A DNA stretch of 64,000 bases from Agelaius tricolor (taxonomy: Eukaryota; Chordata; Aves; Passeriformes; Icteridae), in the NCBI GenBank assembly GCA_023055355.1, contig JALJCS010000001.1, positions 25,109,881 to 25,173,880 of the forward strand. Reading direction: 5' to 3'. The position numbers and the translations under genes are program-made. Shown piece after piece: positions 13,066-26,275 of the stretch. The stretch's first letter is position 1. Each line of letters starts with the position of its first letter. The notes beneath the pieces were generated by a model, which was not told the origin of the DNA, did not search any database, and worked only from the letters and a program-made list of their open reading frames with translations.

Positions 13066-13279
13066 CCTCTTATTTGAAGCTCCACCCTCTAATTTCTGTT
13101 AGTGTTTGAATTCCTGACAAAACGTCTGGGTTTCCCATACGCTGAATATTTGTGGCTTGTGAGAGTAGAACAGTCACTACCTCATGTGGTGTTTTCTAGA
13201 CAGAAAGTAACAGAGGTAGTATTTCAAGTTATGATCCAAATGACATTTTTTCATTCTTTAAACTCTCTTTAATGACATT

Positions 13280-13600
13280 TTGCTTGATTCCAAAAGCATT
13301 TTGAAGACAGATTTCCACATGGATATGGTAATTTGAGATAATGCAGATAGGGATTAAACTTGCTTCATGCAATAGTGGAGGCCTTGAGAAAGAAGTTTAG
13401 CAATGAAGTTGGTCTCTGTTGCAAGCAGATTATAGGTATTTTGTAAAGCTATGATCCTGGTTTGCGTTCATTAGCATTCATGAATGGTCATGTCATACTA
13501 CTTTACAATGAGATTAAAATCATCAGCTATTACCTGCTTGTTTTGAAAGTTTCCTATTACGATGGCCAGATCATTCTGACACCATTCATGGTAGTCTTAA
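13280..13600. promoter_or_regulatory. Possible conserved non-coding element
   Basis: Non-repetitive, balanced sequence containing ATTAGCATTCATGAATG-type homeodomain/POU-like words near 13470-13487 and a TTACGATGGCC word near 13557. The texture is like that of known vertebrate enhancers, but this is inference without alignment. Confidence 0.2.
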
Positions 13601-13609
13601 AAAGATGAC

Positions 13610-14555
13610 AAGAGTTTGAACCACCAAACCTTAAACATATACATGCTTTGTGAATAGCATGTATAAAAACACCACGCAGAATTTCTTACTGTTCCATTTT
13701 GCACTCTTAAGAGTGCTGGTGTGACAATGTGCACAACAAACAACACGCTGGGTGTTGGTATTGTTTGTTGTTGGAAGAGTCAGTAGGCAACATTCACTGC
13801 AAAGTATAAGGAATGTTAAAGTCAAGCTGGTAATTAAGCTTTCAATGGTAATTCAGGAAACCAAAACCTAAAATGTGTTCTGTAGTTGCATTGTCTTCCT
13901 CAAATCCTCCCTTCCCACTGTGTTTACACCTTTGCTTGTCTTCTGCTCATTGTCATTCAGACCTGTCCATGTCTGCCAATGAACCTGGCAGACACATGGT
14001 TTTATCATGTGGGCTTACCTGCCAAAGGGCATACAAACATGGCAGGGGAGTAAAATTTGTGAGTTGTGCTGGAGTCTTTGATTGTAGATAAAAGAACATC
14101 TGAGCAAGACTTGTAAACATTTTTGAGGGATATTGCTTTTGCTGATTTTGTGCACTATTTTAAGAGTGACCTTGGTGTGCCTGTCAGTGATTAAAATCTA
14201 TGTCCATAACAACAAGACTGTTTATCTGTTGTTTTAATTTCTTCATAGAAATTTTTCCACACACTTGATCTTGAGGTGGTGCTACAAGAAAAGCTATAAA
14301 GCTCTTTAATGATGTCTCCTTCTGTTCCATTTCTTTAGGGAAAATCGGGGAGTGATAAGTTTGCATAAAATGTGTTCTTTCTGTGCTGTCCTTGATGAAG
14401 TTAATTTTGATGCTGTAGAAAGAGGGGACACGGTTGTCTTCTGCTCTCTTGATGCTGCTCCCCTTCTTCTTGGAAGGATCTGTGCTGTTTTCAGGGACCA
14501 CTCAGGAGCCCAGAACAACATGTGGGCAATGTAGAGATTGGGTTCTATCTTATGG
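13610..14555. other. Non-genic DNA before the LTR
   Basis: Nothing recognisable. Overlapping open frames of 60-119 codons occur on both strands around 14184-14665. The longest (14306-14665, minus) runs antisense into the LTR that starts at 14561 and is not a gene. Confidence 0.55.
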
Positions 14556-14560
14556 CAAGG

Positions 14561-15012
14561 TGTCCTGGCTCTGGCCAGAACAGGGTTAATTTTATCAGTA
14601 GCCAGGACTGGGCCTGGCTGGGACATGGAGATTATTCTGTAGTGCCTCACCCCATTGCCAGGCACAAGGGGAAAGGAGTCTCTTCCTGGGAAAATGGGCT
14701 CTTGCAGCTGAGTAAGGTGACAGAGGGAGCAGTCAGGTGATGCTGGCTCTCTGAGCGTTTTGCTTGTGAATTACTCATTTCTGTCTTGTACACTTTTGTT
14801 ATTAATATTGTTCCTGTTCATTTTCTTGCCTCATTGCTGTTTCCAGTAAATTGTTCTTAGCCCATGACCTTTACCTTTTGTGCCTCCAGATCTCTGCTCC
14901 AATCACCGTGGGGGATGGGAGTGGGAAAGGAAGGGGGTGAGCAAGTGACACATGGTTTTGAGGGTCTCAGTGAGAGCATTTAATTGGGGAGTACCATTCC
15001 TAAAGCACAACA
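14561..15012 (+). mobile_element. Solo LTR of an avian ERVL-like endogenous retrovirus
   Basis: The element begins TGTCCTGGCT followed by a GGGTTAATTTT segment and ends ..AAGCACAACA, giving the retroviral TG...CA termini. Segments in order match the avian ERVL LTR type: a T-rich TTATTAATATTGTT tract (about 14799-14812), a decayed polyadenylation region AGTAAATTGTTCTTA (14845-14859), a TTTACCTTTTGTGCC stretch, and a G-rich U5 stretch (14910-14937). It is about 450 bp, shorter than the roughly 600 bp I expect, and I see no TATA box, so the central U3 may be partly deleted. No internal gag, pol or env sequence and no partner LTR lie in the window, so it is a solo LTR. The flanks CAAGG (14556-14560) and CAGAG (15013-15017) could be a decayed 5-bp target duplication. 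Confidence 0.82.
14910..14937 (+). other. G-quadruplex motif inside the LTR
   Basis: Four G-runs (5, 3, 3 and 5 bases) are separated by loops of 2, 3 and 7 bases, which fits the G3+N1-7 pattern on the sense strand of the LTR. It lies downstream of the decayed polyadenylation signal, in the U5-like part. Confidence 0.7.
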
Positions 15013-15019
15013 CAGAGGA

Positions 15020-16430
15020 AAACAATCTTCATGTAGATTAATAAGGTACATCATACATGATAAATACAGCTATTTTCAGCTATCAAATGCTTTTGGAAGG
15101 AAGAAAAAAAAAAGGCAACTGATATTCTGTTGGACTGTAGTACTTATGGAAATACCTGCTCATGCTCCAAGACTGCTGACAGGGGACTTGGACCATCATC
15201 CATCATTTCAGCCATATCATTTAAGTAGTGCGTACTTAGAGGTCTTGGAATGCTTAAGAAAGGAAGTGACAGTGCCTGTGTGAATTTTTGCATTCTGGGG
15301 ATTTTGATGTTGTTTAAGTAGATTTAGAATGCCCTCTAATAATTTCTGTTTAAAGTCTTAGCTTGTGTCCCTTAAATGAACTCCAGAACATGGCACTGCT
15401 GACTTCAGAGATGTATGTCTTTGTGAAAACTTTTGTGTTTGAAATTAATGAATTAAAAAATAAAAAATGAAAAAACCATGTCAAAATTCTAAATTGGTTT
15501 CTAAGAAACAGTTTGGGAAAAATAATTTCTTATCAGTTTTTCACTGCTTTCATTCACACTGCCAGATGCTTCTTCTACGTGTTGGTCAAGTTTGCCTGTG
15601 GGTACTTTTTCTTCCCTTCACTTTCTGCCCTAATTTCTTATATAACCATGGGCTGTGGAACTTTAGCCTGTTCATGTAAACCTGAAGGTGTCAGTATCAC
15701 TTTTGGATACCAAAGTGTTTCATCACAAGACAAATTGATGGTAAATAATTTTTTTTTTTTAAATGGGTGGAGATTTACTGCTCTATTCATTTTTATAGTT
15801 TCTTGAGTCTGGCTTGAGTCACTGGGAACCAAGCCATGGATTCTTTGGTGTAGAGCCTTTGAGCAAGCCTGTGTGTTAGTGTGCTGAATCACAGCACCTG
15901 CACAAGCCCAAACAAACCGTTTTTCTCAAGCCCCTGGAGATCCTAGACTTATGAATCACAATTTTGTAGTCCAACCAACATAATTGTAATAAAAGCATAA
16001 AATGTTTTCAAACAGATAAGTATTAATCTGCTTGTGCCTGGTCTGAGCATAATGAAATTACATCTGATTTTTGTGATTGAGTCTATGAAGATTTACAAAC
16101 GGTGTTCTTGTGGTATGTGAAATATTTTGAATGTTGAATTGCTTTGTGTGATACACTTTTATTATTACTTCTACATGCACAAACCCTGGGAGTTTTGTTA
16201 TCCATTGAACTTCCATAAATCATTATGAATTACCAAAAAATTGTTGCATAGGTCAGATTTACATTTTTCCATATTAAAATAGAAATATTAAAATCTAATT
16301 TGTGGTGATATTTTTCCTTATTTTCCGTTCTTGCCTTCCCTGTGATGTTTTTGTATAACTTTCATCACTATTACTTGACAGTTAACTAAAGTGAAGAAAG
16401 AAGGAGGTGACACAAGTTCTTTCTTTCAAA
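15020..16430. other. AT-rich non-genic DNA
   Basis: No gene or named repeat is recognised. Open frames at 15467-15679 and 15513-15806 overlap in different frames and translate into hydrophobic Phe-rich strings, typical of T-rich DNA. Small A and T runs occur at about 15101 and 15750. Confidence 0.6.
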
Positions 16431-16439
16431 CTGACTCAT

Positions 16440-16585
16440 ATTTCCTATGTGAGTTTGGGCAAATCACTTAACTGCTCCATGTCTGTTTCCACATCTGTAC
16501 AGCAGGAGTAAATTTCCCATGGGCTTTATAAAAATTAATTAATCTTCGGAAAGTACCTAGAAATCCTGAAATAGAAGGGCCTGTT
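16440..16585 (+). mobile_element. MIR-like SINE fossil
   Basis: The segment GTTTGGGCAAATCACTTAAC (16453-16472), then a TCTGTTTCCACATCTGTA segment (16482-16499) and a later AAAGTACCTAGAA segment (16550-16562), follow the order of the MIR core and 3' region (TTGGGCAAGTCACTTAACCTCT, then TCCTCATCTGTAAAATGGG, then AAGCGCTTAGAACA). The tRNA-related head is not recognisable. Substitutions are numerous but the layout is clear. MIR-type SINEs are ancient in amniotes and rare in bird genomes, where surviving copies are often under constraint. Exact family is not assigned. Confidence 0.68.
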
Positions 16586-16599
16586 GATTCCAACATCTT

Positions 16600-17770
16600 A
16601 TAAATTACATCATGATGGCATTGACTAATGGAGGACTTGGTAAAAAGAATGTGCTGATTATTTGTCTATTTGTGTCAATAGCTGTAAGTGGTGTTAATAT
16701 ATGGTTCACAGGAATATATGATTATCACGAGCCTTCTACATTGTTCTCTATGGTTAAATAATGTCAACAGTAAAACTGACAAATGTTAGCCCTAGACTTA
16801 CATCATTGCTAAAAAGTTCAGCTGCCAATAAATAAAGTTTGGAGCAGGACAAAAAGTCTGGATTTAAAAAAAAACTATTTTAAAAAAGAAATTATAATAT
16901 TTATTATCAAGGTAAATACTCTTGAAACACTTTGCATTTTTGTCATTGTGGCTCTATCTTTTGTTCCTGACTTCTCTTGCCTATTATTACTCCATATTTA
17001 ATATTTCTCTTTCAGGCCACAAGAATAAAGAGAATTGGATATTTGCAAAGCAATGCTACAGCCATCTGGAGAGCTGTGCTTTTGGCCTACTCCTGTCTTT
17101 CTCATATTAATTGTACTGCTTTTCCTGGTACAACTTGTGGTCAATAGAACTCCATATTGATGCTGATTATTATTTTAGATCTTATTAGGCATAGCAATTA
17201 GTATGGCAAAGTGCTTTTCAATGTTTTTTTTGGGGACCTGGGTGGGATGGCTAAGTCTCCACTGAGGAAGCCTCAGAAAGGAGTGAGCAGGTTTTCATCA
17301 TCTGTGGTGTGACAAAGCAACTGCCTTAGAGAGTCTTTGGTATCCTTCTACATCCAATCAACTGAGGCTGTTGGTCTGACCCAGCCTTTGCTGAACAAAC
17401 AAGATTCTTCTGGTTTTGGAGACTTCTCTGAGCTGTAAGGTAGAGCTGCAGTGTAATGCATTATCATCTGGGCATTGTTATGTGAGAATTACTCAGTTGC
17501 AAGAACTATCATCTGAGGCCCTATGAACATAAAGTAAAATATGGTTCTTGACGGTCAGCAGTAGAAACAAAGAGGAAGTCCACCAATAATTAGCTGCATA
17601 ATTACATTAGGTTAGACTTCTGGAAAAGCCATTTTCCCCACACCCTTTTCTTCTTCATCCCCTTTGCAAATTACCCCTTGCCAAGCCCAAACTTAAAGCC
17701 TTTGGCAGGCATAATCAGTCATCTCTTACTCTGTATAAAGTACCCTCCATGTGAGGCACACATATAGAGA
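16600..17770. other. AT-rich non-genic DNA
   Basis: Nothing recognisable beyond A-runs near 16865-16890. The open frame at 16922-17110 translates to a hydrophobic string without a clear family or upstream context. Confidence 0.55.
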
Positions 17771-17779
17771 AAATTTGGG

Positions 17780-18045
17780 TAATGGTTGGCTTGGCAAAGA
17801 GATTTTTTTGGATAAATAAAAATTCCCAAGGCCTCTGTTTATTTATATAGTTCTTGGAATAACGCTGTTTTCAAAAGGCTGCTCGCCAGCTGCTGAGACA
17901 GCGTTCCAGCTAATATAATTCCAATGCAATCACCACACTTTGCTTTTCCCATCATAATATCCCCAAGGCTGTTCTTGGTTAAGTCTCATGACTGGAATAT
18001 AGGAAAGTTCACATTAAGTCAAAGCTCACAATGCCACAATGTTTC
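17780..18045. promoter_or_regulatory. Possible conserved non-coding element
   Basis: This is non-repetitive sequence with words resembling factor sites: ATAAATAAAAATTCCC near 17812, an E-box-like CAGCTGCTGAGACAGCG near 17888, and CCAATGCAATCACC near 17921. CpGs are retained at 17863 and 17884. The idea rests on texture and motifs only. Confidence 0.28.
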
Positions 18046-18048
18046 TTA

Positions 18049-18080
18049 TTTTCCTTCTTTCCTTCTTTCTTTTTTTTTTT
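18049..18080. repeat. Pyrimidine tract (TTCC/TTCT)n-T(n)
   Basis: A short imperfect tetranucleotide pyrimidine repeat passes into a 12-base T run. Confidence 0.9.
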
Positions 18081-18089
18081 CTAATTTTC

Positions 18090-21000
18090 TTAATTTCTTT
18101 TAACCAAGCCTCTTTAAATGGAAAGGTGCCTGTTTCAGCTGCTCTGTATGTGGGGAGAATAAAGCTGCATATATAATGACAAAAATAAGTGGGTCACTTT
18201 GGTGGATCTCAAAAAGTCTGTGTGAAGAGGTTACTTCTAGCAAGTAGATTAAATGTTCTGTTTCAGTGACTAAGATAAAAGCAGAGCCAGTGCTCAGGAT
18301 TTCTGTGGTATAAATGGCCTTTTAGCATTTCATTGTTCTTAGCAACCAAACCACTGAGGCAATGAGCCAGGACAACAAACTACACTTTTTCTGTTTGTTT
18401 TTATTTGACATTTTTTTTAAGTTGTAAAATTAAGGAGCAAGACTCATGTGTCTCATGGTCATAGTGCACAGAGAGCCCAAGGGACTTGAGTTTACAAGAA
18501 TTTATTTTTTTTATTGGGTGAACTACTACTATCTTTGAAGAAAATTCTTGCCCATTTCTATCCTTCCTCCCCACAACACTTGTATTTTTTTTTTCCCAGG
18601 CATGAACAGAGAAGTAAATAATAACACCTAAACAGAACAATGAGCCAAACAGCTAGTTTAGATTCATGGTAGTGGTGCCTGCCTGCCCATGCGATGAAGG
18701 CAGTAAGGTTCCTTAGGCAGAAGTAATCCATCTATGCTTTCACAGTCCAACTTGACACAGGAAAGGTGGTTGTTATATGCTGCTCTGGGGGATGAACAGT
18801 CTTGGACTGAGCTTTATGCATTTTTAGCAAAGGGTGAATACAGGAAGAGTCAGGCCCAGCAAACCTGTCCTGCAATATAACTTTACCTAAGACACTTGAA
18901 GTATCTGCTGTTCTTCTGCCACTGCTTGACCACACCAAGCAGCCAGTGAGACTATTTTGGTTTTGGGTTGTTTTTTTTTTTCCTACATAACTACTTTTCT
19001 TGATTCTTTTATCCAGGGTAAAGCAAATTTTACCACTGATTTAGCTGGTTTCTCTTCATTCAGTGAGTATCACCAATGTCTTTACTTGTTACAAGAAACA
19101 CATCAAATTCAGTGTTTAACCCTTCCTTCACTCCAAACCCAAATGTTTAGGCAGAAAGTAATTTAAAGTTTAGTCAGTTCTTTTCAAAATCCGTTCTTCA
19201 TTTCCCTCCTTCATAGGGCCTTTTGTGTTTACTGTTAACCACAGCTCATCCTCACTGTGATGAAGCAGTGCCAAAGACATCTCCTGCTTCCAGTGAAGTT
19301 TTTGTATTATGGGGAATTCTGTAACAAATATATTTCTAAGATATTAATTCTAAGTAAGCCTGGACTGGGCTACTGGCTTGTTCTACTGCCCTCTCTTGAA
19401 ACTTTTCGATGGAGAAATGCTGCAATATGAAAGAGGAAAATATATTTAGAAAAATGGCAAGAACCTTTTGCCACCATGTTTAGCAGAAAACCTTAAAAAA
19501 TTGCCATAGAGTAAGTTATGAGAATAGTGGCTAGCAGATAGCAAAGTAACATAAATTGAATTGAGCTCCCCAATTCAATAGCTGAGGGGACTTCCAAAGC
19601 CAGTCATTGAGAAGTATTTGCAGGAGGGCTCCAGCTTCCATGGAGGTCACTCTATAAAGACAATGACTTGAATTTTTATGTTTGTATTTTGAGAAAGCAA
19701 AGGTTGCTTGCTTATTGAGGGTCATTGTAAATATTGTTCATTCTCATCCCACTTTATTAAAATTTTGTTAGTTTAGAACTATTTATTGAACTCATCCTTT
19801 TTGAGAGAAGTCAAATTTTCCAAGCACCCAGAGAAGTGAATTTGATTTTTCCCAAAATGCTGGATATGAACCTCAGGATGCTGCAGGTTGCTTGTCACAG
19901 GCCGAGAGTTGCAAGGTCACGGTATATTAAAGGTCTTGGCAGCCTTTTTGCTGAGAGTCCCACTGTGTTTCATAGATGGCACAATTAGAAGTACTGAATA
20001 TTTTTCCTGCCGTTTCATTGAGCACACATGGGAAAGCAGTATTTCTGTGAAAATGAGCTCAGCTCACGTGCACAGTCTGATTTGTATTATCATCACTTAC
20101 ATCTTCTGTGCTGAGAATTACAAAATCTTTTATTTACAACATCACATTCCATCTAGTATCTATACCATTGGATTGGAGGACAATAAAAATGTCCCATCTT
20201 GATTTGTAAGATGCTCCTTGAGACACAGAAATCAAAGATTACATAAATTATTTTAGAGATTTTTCAAAAATCAGAGATCTTGGTAGAGTAAGGTAGATTT
20301 GGAAAAAAACCACAGCACTAATCATTATGACTATGACTAATTTTTCCATCACTGAAAAAAATGTTGCCCTGTTACTCTGATTTCTGAGCAGGAACATATG
20401 TATCTGAGATTATATAAATATTTATGTATGTGGGTATCTACTTAATAAAGCAGATATGGGCACTAGCTGCTTATGTATACATAAGCTCTTACCAATCAAA
20501 AGTGTAGTCTTTTTTTAACTTGTGCAGGTTATATTGATTCTTTTTTCATGAATGTATGCTAAAAATATAAACTCTCAGTATAAGATACATGTAAATACTT
20601 CACTAGCTCCTGTTCCTTTCCTCTGCATATTTAAGCTCATAAATACACCTAGCCTAAATGTTTCAGTATGAATAGCTGGTGGGGGAGGGAAGGGTCAGCC
20701 AGGCATAATATAGATAGGTGTGATTATTTATTTAAGAGCTACTGGCTGGGCTACCTTAATAGCTAGGTTTGGTCAATTCTATCTGGTTTCCACATGTGTT
20801 TCCTGTTTTTCTTCTAAATTCTATACTGCTCAGGGACCTGGGGAGTGCAAGTCCAGGATTTTCCTGAAGGGAAGGACTGCTTTGTTCATTACTGCCATGG
20901 GAATGTGTTAAATTTAAATATGTGTGGTACAGGTCTCAGCTGTGTTTCTCTAATGGCAAATACAAGCTCAGCTTATTAGAAATGTAAGAATGGGGAGAAA

Positions 21001-24000
21001 GCAAGTGGAATATTACTTTTTTTTTTTAGTGGGTAGTAAGTGGAGGGAGGGATATGTGTGTATGCTATTTACTCTAGTCCTCCTTTTAGTCTGCCAAAGT
21101 CAGAGTGAGCAAATTAAAAAGTGAAGTATATAAATGAGCTCTGTTTTTTAGTCTAGCATAAACAATGTCAAATACATCAGTAGTCTTGAACATTCTGGAA
21201 GAGATAAAACATCCCAAACAGAAAACCTGGGAACGTTTCAAAAATGTGTTTATTTGAAAACTGTGACAAGGCACAGTTTTTTTATTTTCCTCCTTGGACA
21301 ATAGTATTTTAATTATAAGTGGTTCTGTCTCTTATTATGGTAATCCACTGTACACCCCTATAAATTGCTTGTTAAGAATTAAGGTTCTGACTGTCCAGCT
21401 AAGAGAAACAAGGCACTAAGACCGTGGGAGCCAGTTCATTATCAACATATTTTTCTAAAAGTTGCGTGCACAATTTCAGTGGAATCATCACAGTTCAAAG
21501 CAGAGTTTTCCTGTCTACTCTGTCATGAGGGATGGCTATAAATTATATTCCAGTATTAAGTACCCTAATACATCCAAAAGAAGGAATTTCTACAGTCCAA
21601 TCCAGGTCTCTGATATCAGGTGAAAAAATCAGAAAGTGATTTTTCTAAATTCCTTTTACAGTTGATAGAATATATGTTCTCCTGCAGAAGTAAGCACTGT
21701 AAAAAGAAATTGCTATAAGAAACATCATCTCTATTGAATCTTAAAATATTAGCATGCTCAAAATTAACCACTTCATACTCTGTAGCTTCCAACCCTCTAG
21801 AGCAAAGCTCTCCTGCTTTTAGAGCATCTCAGAGTCAATGTTAGGGACCAGGCTTAAGCACAGCCCTAAAATTCTGTTTGTGGTCCTCAAATAGTTAGCT
21901 AAGCTTTGACTAATTAATTTCATTGGCTTCTCCTGACTGCCTAAGGCAACAGAAGAGGAACTAACAGCCTCTTAGCACACACTTTTCCCATGCCAACTCC
22001 AAATTATTTTATTTCATCCAATAGTGTGGAAGAGTGTAGGTGTGATTTCCTGGCTCCCTGCCCTGTTTGTTACCAACCTGTGCAATCAGCTCAGCTCCTC
22101 CCTTCTGAGATAGCTAAAGACTGCCGTGGTACTGAGGTTCAGAAATTTACCTGATATCTGGACAGGTGCGGAGGCTCTCTTGAGCTGATGGGACAGGTCT
22201 GAATGGAGACCTGGGCATTGCATTTTCCCAAAGTCAATCCTTCTCACCCAAGGCCCAGAGGTGTGTTCATGTGTGTGAGTAATGGGGTGGCCATGGCTTG
22301 GTCTCACACTAGAGCTATGATTGTGATGCTGGAGTCTCTTTACATTACCCAGGTGTTGTAGAGATGACAATGTGATGAAGTCATTCTTGCATTAGTTAAT
22401 TAAAGTCTTTAGGGAGGAGAGATGGAAACATTCTTAATCATAGAATAAACATGCTTCATTCTTGTTTAGATGATTGAGGAAAATGTTGCCCAATTAAGGT
22501 TTAAGGAATCAAATTAAGGACTTAGGCAAGATCTAAACTAAAACCGTATTTCAAAATGTCAAGAACTGGTTTGGGAGTTCCAATCTGTCTTTTAAAAAGT
22601 ATTCTGGAGAATAAGTCTTATGAATTTTTAAGGAACCTGCAATTTTTGGAAAAAAAGACAATAAAATATCTGTATGAGAGTATAATTAATCATCCTTTCC
22701 ACTCAGAAGATTTGCAGAGGACAAAACTTTTGCAAAATTTTGCTTGAAAATCCTTGTATATGTTTCACCAAACTTCCTGGAAAAAACAAACCAAACAAAT
22801 AAAGATATATGGCCAAGGTATGTGACTTGGAAGGTGAGAAGAAAAACTGATCACCTTGATAAATGAGGGCAAAGGTAGAGAACACTACTGGAGACAACAG
22901 ATCTGTGAAAACAGGATTTTGCTCCTCAATTTTTAAAGAAGCAATAGAATGCAGAGACAATAGAATGTAGGAAAATACTATTTTTTCAAAACAGTTTAAC
23001 ATGAATATTTAATATTTTCAGATAAATATAGAGCTGAACATCAAGATTAGGTGCTGTTGAGGCAGGAAAAATTTTATGGCAAAGTATTACAAAACCTGTG
23101 TGTGTGAAGGGAATTTGAGTTGTTCTCTAATGATGTGCCAGATTCAAAACACCAGAGAGAGGAAAATTCAACTCTTACTCAGACAGGAGCCAAGACTCAC
23201 CTAAATTGCTACCATAGCTATGAAGTTGTTATTGAGTTGCCCACTATGGAGGAAATACCAGAAGTACTTATATGACTAGACCAGCTTTGCCAAATCATAG
23301 TATAAACAAACACGAACAATCAGGGTGACAGAGGAAGTATTTTGGCAATTTTGAGTTACAATCTTGATCAGAAATTTTCCTTTTCTGCAGTGGTCCTGAC
23401 CTTGCTTCAGGTAACAGTAGAGATTTTTGTTCAACTCTAGTGACCATGGGGTTTTGATACTTATAAATCGTTTCTTCTAAAGAGAGCTAAATTATTTCTA
23501 GGTGCCAAGTCAGCTCTGTCTCTGCCACATTAGCCAGAGCTCTGCACCTAAACCAGAATGCTTCTGCTGGCATGCAGTTACCCTCTCTAGTATTAACACC
23601 CTGACTATGTCTAACCCTGATAGAACTGCAAGTATTCTTGATAACTCCAAAAATGTATTGTAGTACCATGATTAGGTATGTATATTAGAGGACAGCATTT
23701 ATATTTGTTCCCCTCTGGGAAGAAATCTAGGCTTGGTATAGTCCACAGATAAAATATTCCCCTTTGAGATCTGGAGCTGCCCAGTTTCGTTCCTGCCTTT
23801 GTTGGCTGAGAAGATTGTTGTGGCTATTTTGTCTCAAACTGAGATAGTAGTAGTTATGGTTTCATGAGAAAAACTTGCTTTGTCTTAGAAAGGGGTAAAG
23901 ATTACTGGTAAAGTTATGTAACAGTTCATGCTGTGTGTCACTGTTCCTGGTTTTGGAATTGTCTATATTTCAATGTTGTTGGTTGAAATTGCCTTTTCCC

Positions 24001-26239
24001 TGCCAATGTATAAGAACAGGTGCTAAGTCAGAATATAATAGACTTAAGATACTGTGATGTGCCACAAAAAGGACACAAATACTGTACCTGAATGCATTTC
24101 ATGTGAAGACTGAATTGTTGACTCTTATGAGGGGAGTCAGGGAAAAAGGGAAAAAGATTTTCCATGTCTGGTGGTACCACAGAAATGGTTTTCATGAAAT
24201 CTGAACTTGATTCATATATAAAACTTTAAGCAAAATTTACTAAAACCAGACATTTTTTGGTGTGTGGGTGTTGCTGTGGCACCACATAAACTTGGAGTGG
24301 TTGGCTCTTAGACACTGCACCTGATTGCTTGTGTTATTCCTGGTTTGAGGAATGCAGCTACAGAAATTGTGGAGTTTTTTTTGTTTTAATTGAAACCAAT
24401 TTGACAAATACTTGGACCTCAATTATAATTTTGAAGTTGGTGCTCAAAAGTCCTGGCCCAAGATGTCACACTTTGTGTCACAGTTTAACAGCAAAAATCT
24501 GCAAACAATTTTTTTTCCTAAAATTCCAAATGAAAAGAAAGTGTGTTGTTCCATATCTTCCATATCTTAATTTTTCTAGAAACTTTTTGATCTTTTCTGT
24601 GGACTTGCTTATACTCTAAAACTCTTTTGTATGAAACATTTTGGGTTTGGGGCTTTTTTTTTCCATAAGCTATGTTAAAAATTCTGAAGATTTAAAAGTA
24701 TAACAACATGTTTTTACATTGGTGACTTAGGATTACTTCAGACATTTTACTGAATCTGTTCAAAATTTCTTCAAGAGGATTGATTTCTTCATAAATCAAT
24801 GAATATTGATTTTTATTTTTACATTTATCTTATTAAATACAGAAATATAACCAGAGAGAGATTTTTTTAAAATTTAAAATAGGGCAAATTTCTGGCAATT
24901 TATAGCCATTCTATCCATTCACAGGGTCAAAATAGGAAGGGAGCAGCTCTTTTTTTGATACATTTAAGTGTTGTTAGCTTTTTCTCTGGCCTTTTCCAAG
25001 GACTGGAATGCAAAATCGAGGGAGCTTTCAGCTAGCTCACAGTGAGTTAGCATTCCTTGAGGCCAAGTAACTTATTTGTGTTATATGTATATATTTCCCT
25101 TGAATGAGGAAAATAATATTATAGTTTCTTAATGGATATGAAATAAAAATTATAAGAATATCTCTTCTTCTGGTAGTCTCTTTTTTCACAATTTTTTCCA
25201 TGTTGAATAACTAGCTAATAGTGTTCAAAGCATGTCTTACCAAAGGAAAGTAAATATCTTAATGTTACCAAATGTGTATAATGACAATTGTAGAAGTGTT
25301 TTTGGAGAAAAACTTGTCTTCCATCATAGCTGACTGAGATTGAACAGAGCCCAGTGGGAAGAGCCCGTTGAATTCTCTCTGCATCCACTAAAGGTTTTCT
25401 GAAAACAATCTGGAAACTCAAGTTCATACACTAACAGAAAATCCACCTAGAAGAAACCCAAAATCAACAACATAGTGCTATGTATATGGTGTTGAAGAGC
25501 AATCCCACCAAAGGCAGATACTACAGATAAATATGCTGAAATCCAACAGTGAATGCCTTGGATGGAGTTGGATAACTCCTCCAAATGCTTCTCACTTTCT
25601 TTAATTTGATCATTGCATTCATAACTTGGATTCCATTACTACCTGGTCTCTTATTTTTATATGCTGATTTTATTTAGAGAGGTAGTGCTTTGGGAGCTCT
25701 TATAGCCTAATGAAGAACTACAATGAGAAAAGAATAATATAAAACCTTTAGGAGATAATGCTGCCTCTGAGGATTTTCAGGTTTAACTGAAAGTTTTCCT
25801 CTAATAAATATGTTAAAACCCTATCAGGGTACTGCACAGTGTGTTTCTGATTAGGCAGTGCTGGCACCTCATTTATTTCTGCTGTATTTGTCATTAGCTT
25901 TGTTATAAAACATATTCAGTTGAGTAATTTTTTTTTCTTTTGATTGTTGTAATGGCAGTGCTCCAGATAAGTTTTTTGAAACTCTTTAGATATTGCATCC
26001 CTGTATAGTTTATATTTTTCTCCTGAGAACTGGACAATTAATGAAATGTGTAGAGGGAGTTGTTTTTTATGTTCAGACTATTAAAGAAAAGTGTCCTTGC
26101 TTCCTTTTGGATTTTTCCCCCCTGATTTAGCCCTGAAGTTCAATTAAAAAAAGTTCAAGGACAGTTTTCAATGGAACATGATTTCTTGGCTCCTAAATTT
26201 CACCTTGAATGGAGAAAATTATTCTGGACTCAGTCCTGG

Positions 26240-26240
<1 letters not shown>
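18090..26240. other. Long stretch of AT-rich non-genic DNA
   Basis: I found no exon, CR1, LTR or RNA gene. Open frames of 60-104 codons (for example 19888-20202 plus, 22086-22370 minus, 22703-23002 minus, 24329-24619 plus) carry no recognisable domain. A word of RFX type (CTTAGCAACC) lies near 18338, a 9-bp inverted repeat near 19555-19580, and a plus-strand G-rich word with three G-runs near 20681-20695. Confidence 0.55.

Positions 26241-26241
<1 letters not shown>

Positions 26242-26272
<31 letters not shown>
26242..26272 (+). repeat. Poly(A) tract, 31 bases
   Basis: An uninterrupted run of A. No AATAAA lies 10-30 bases upstream and no matching target-site duplication flanks it, so there is no support for a retrocopy tail. 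Long pure runs like this also tend to vary in length between individuals and assemblies. Confidence 0.95.

Positions 26273-26275
<3 letters not shown>

Noticed and set aside
14306..14665. 119-codon open frame, minus strand
   Set aside because: Runs antisense into the solo LTR; no protein family recognised.
26242..26272. Poly(A) run as the tail of a processed pseudogene
   Set aside because: No AATAAA just upstream, no gene-like sequence before it and no flanking duplication.
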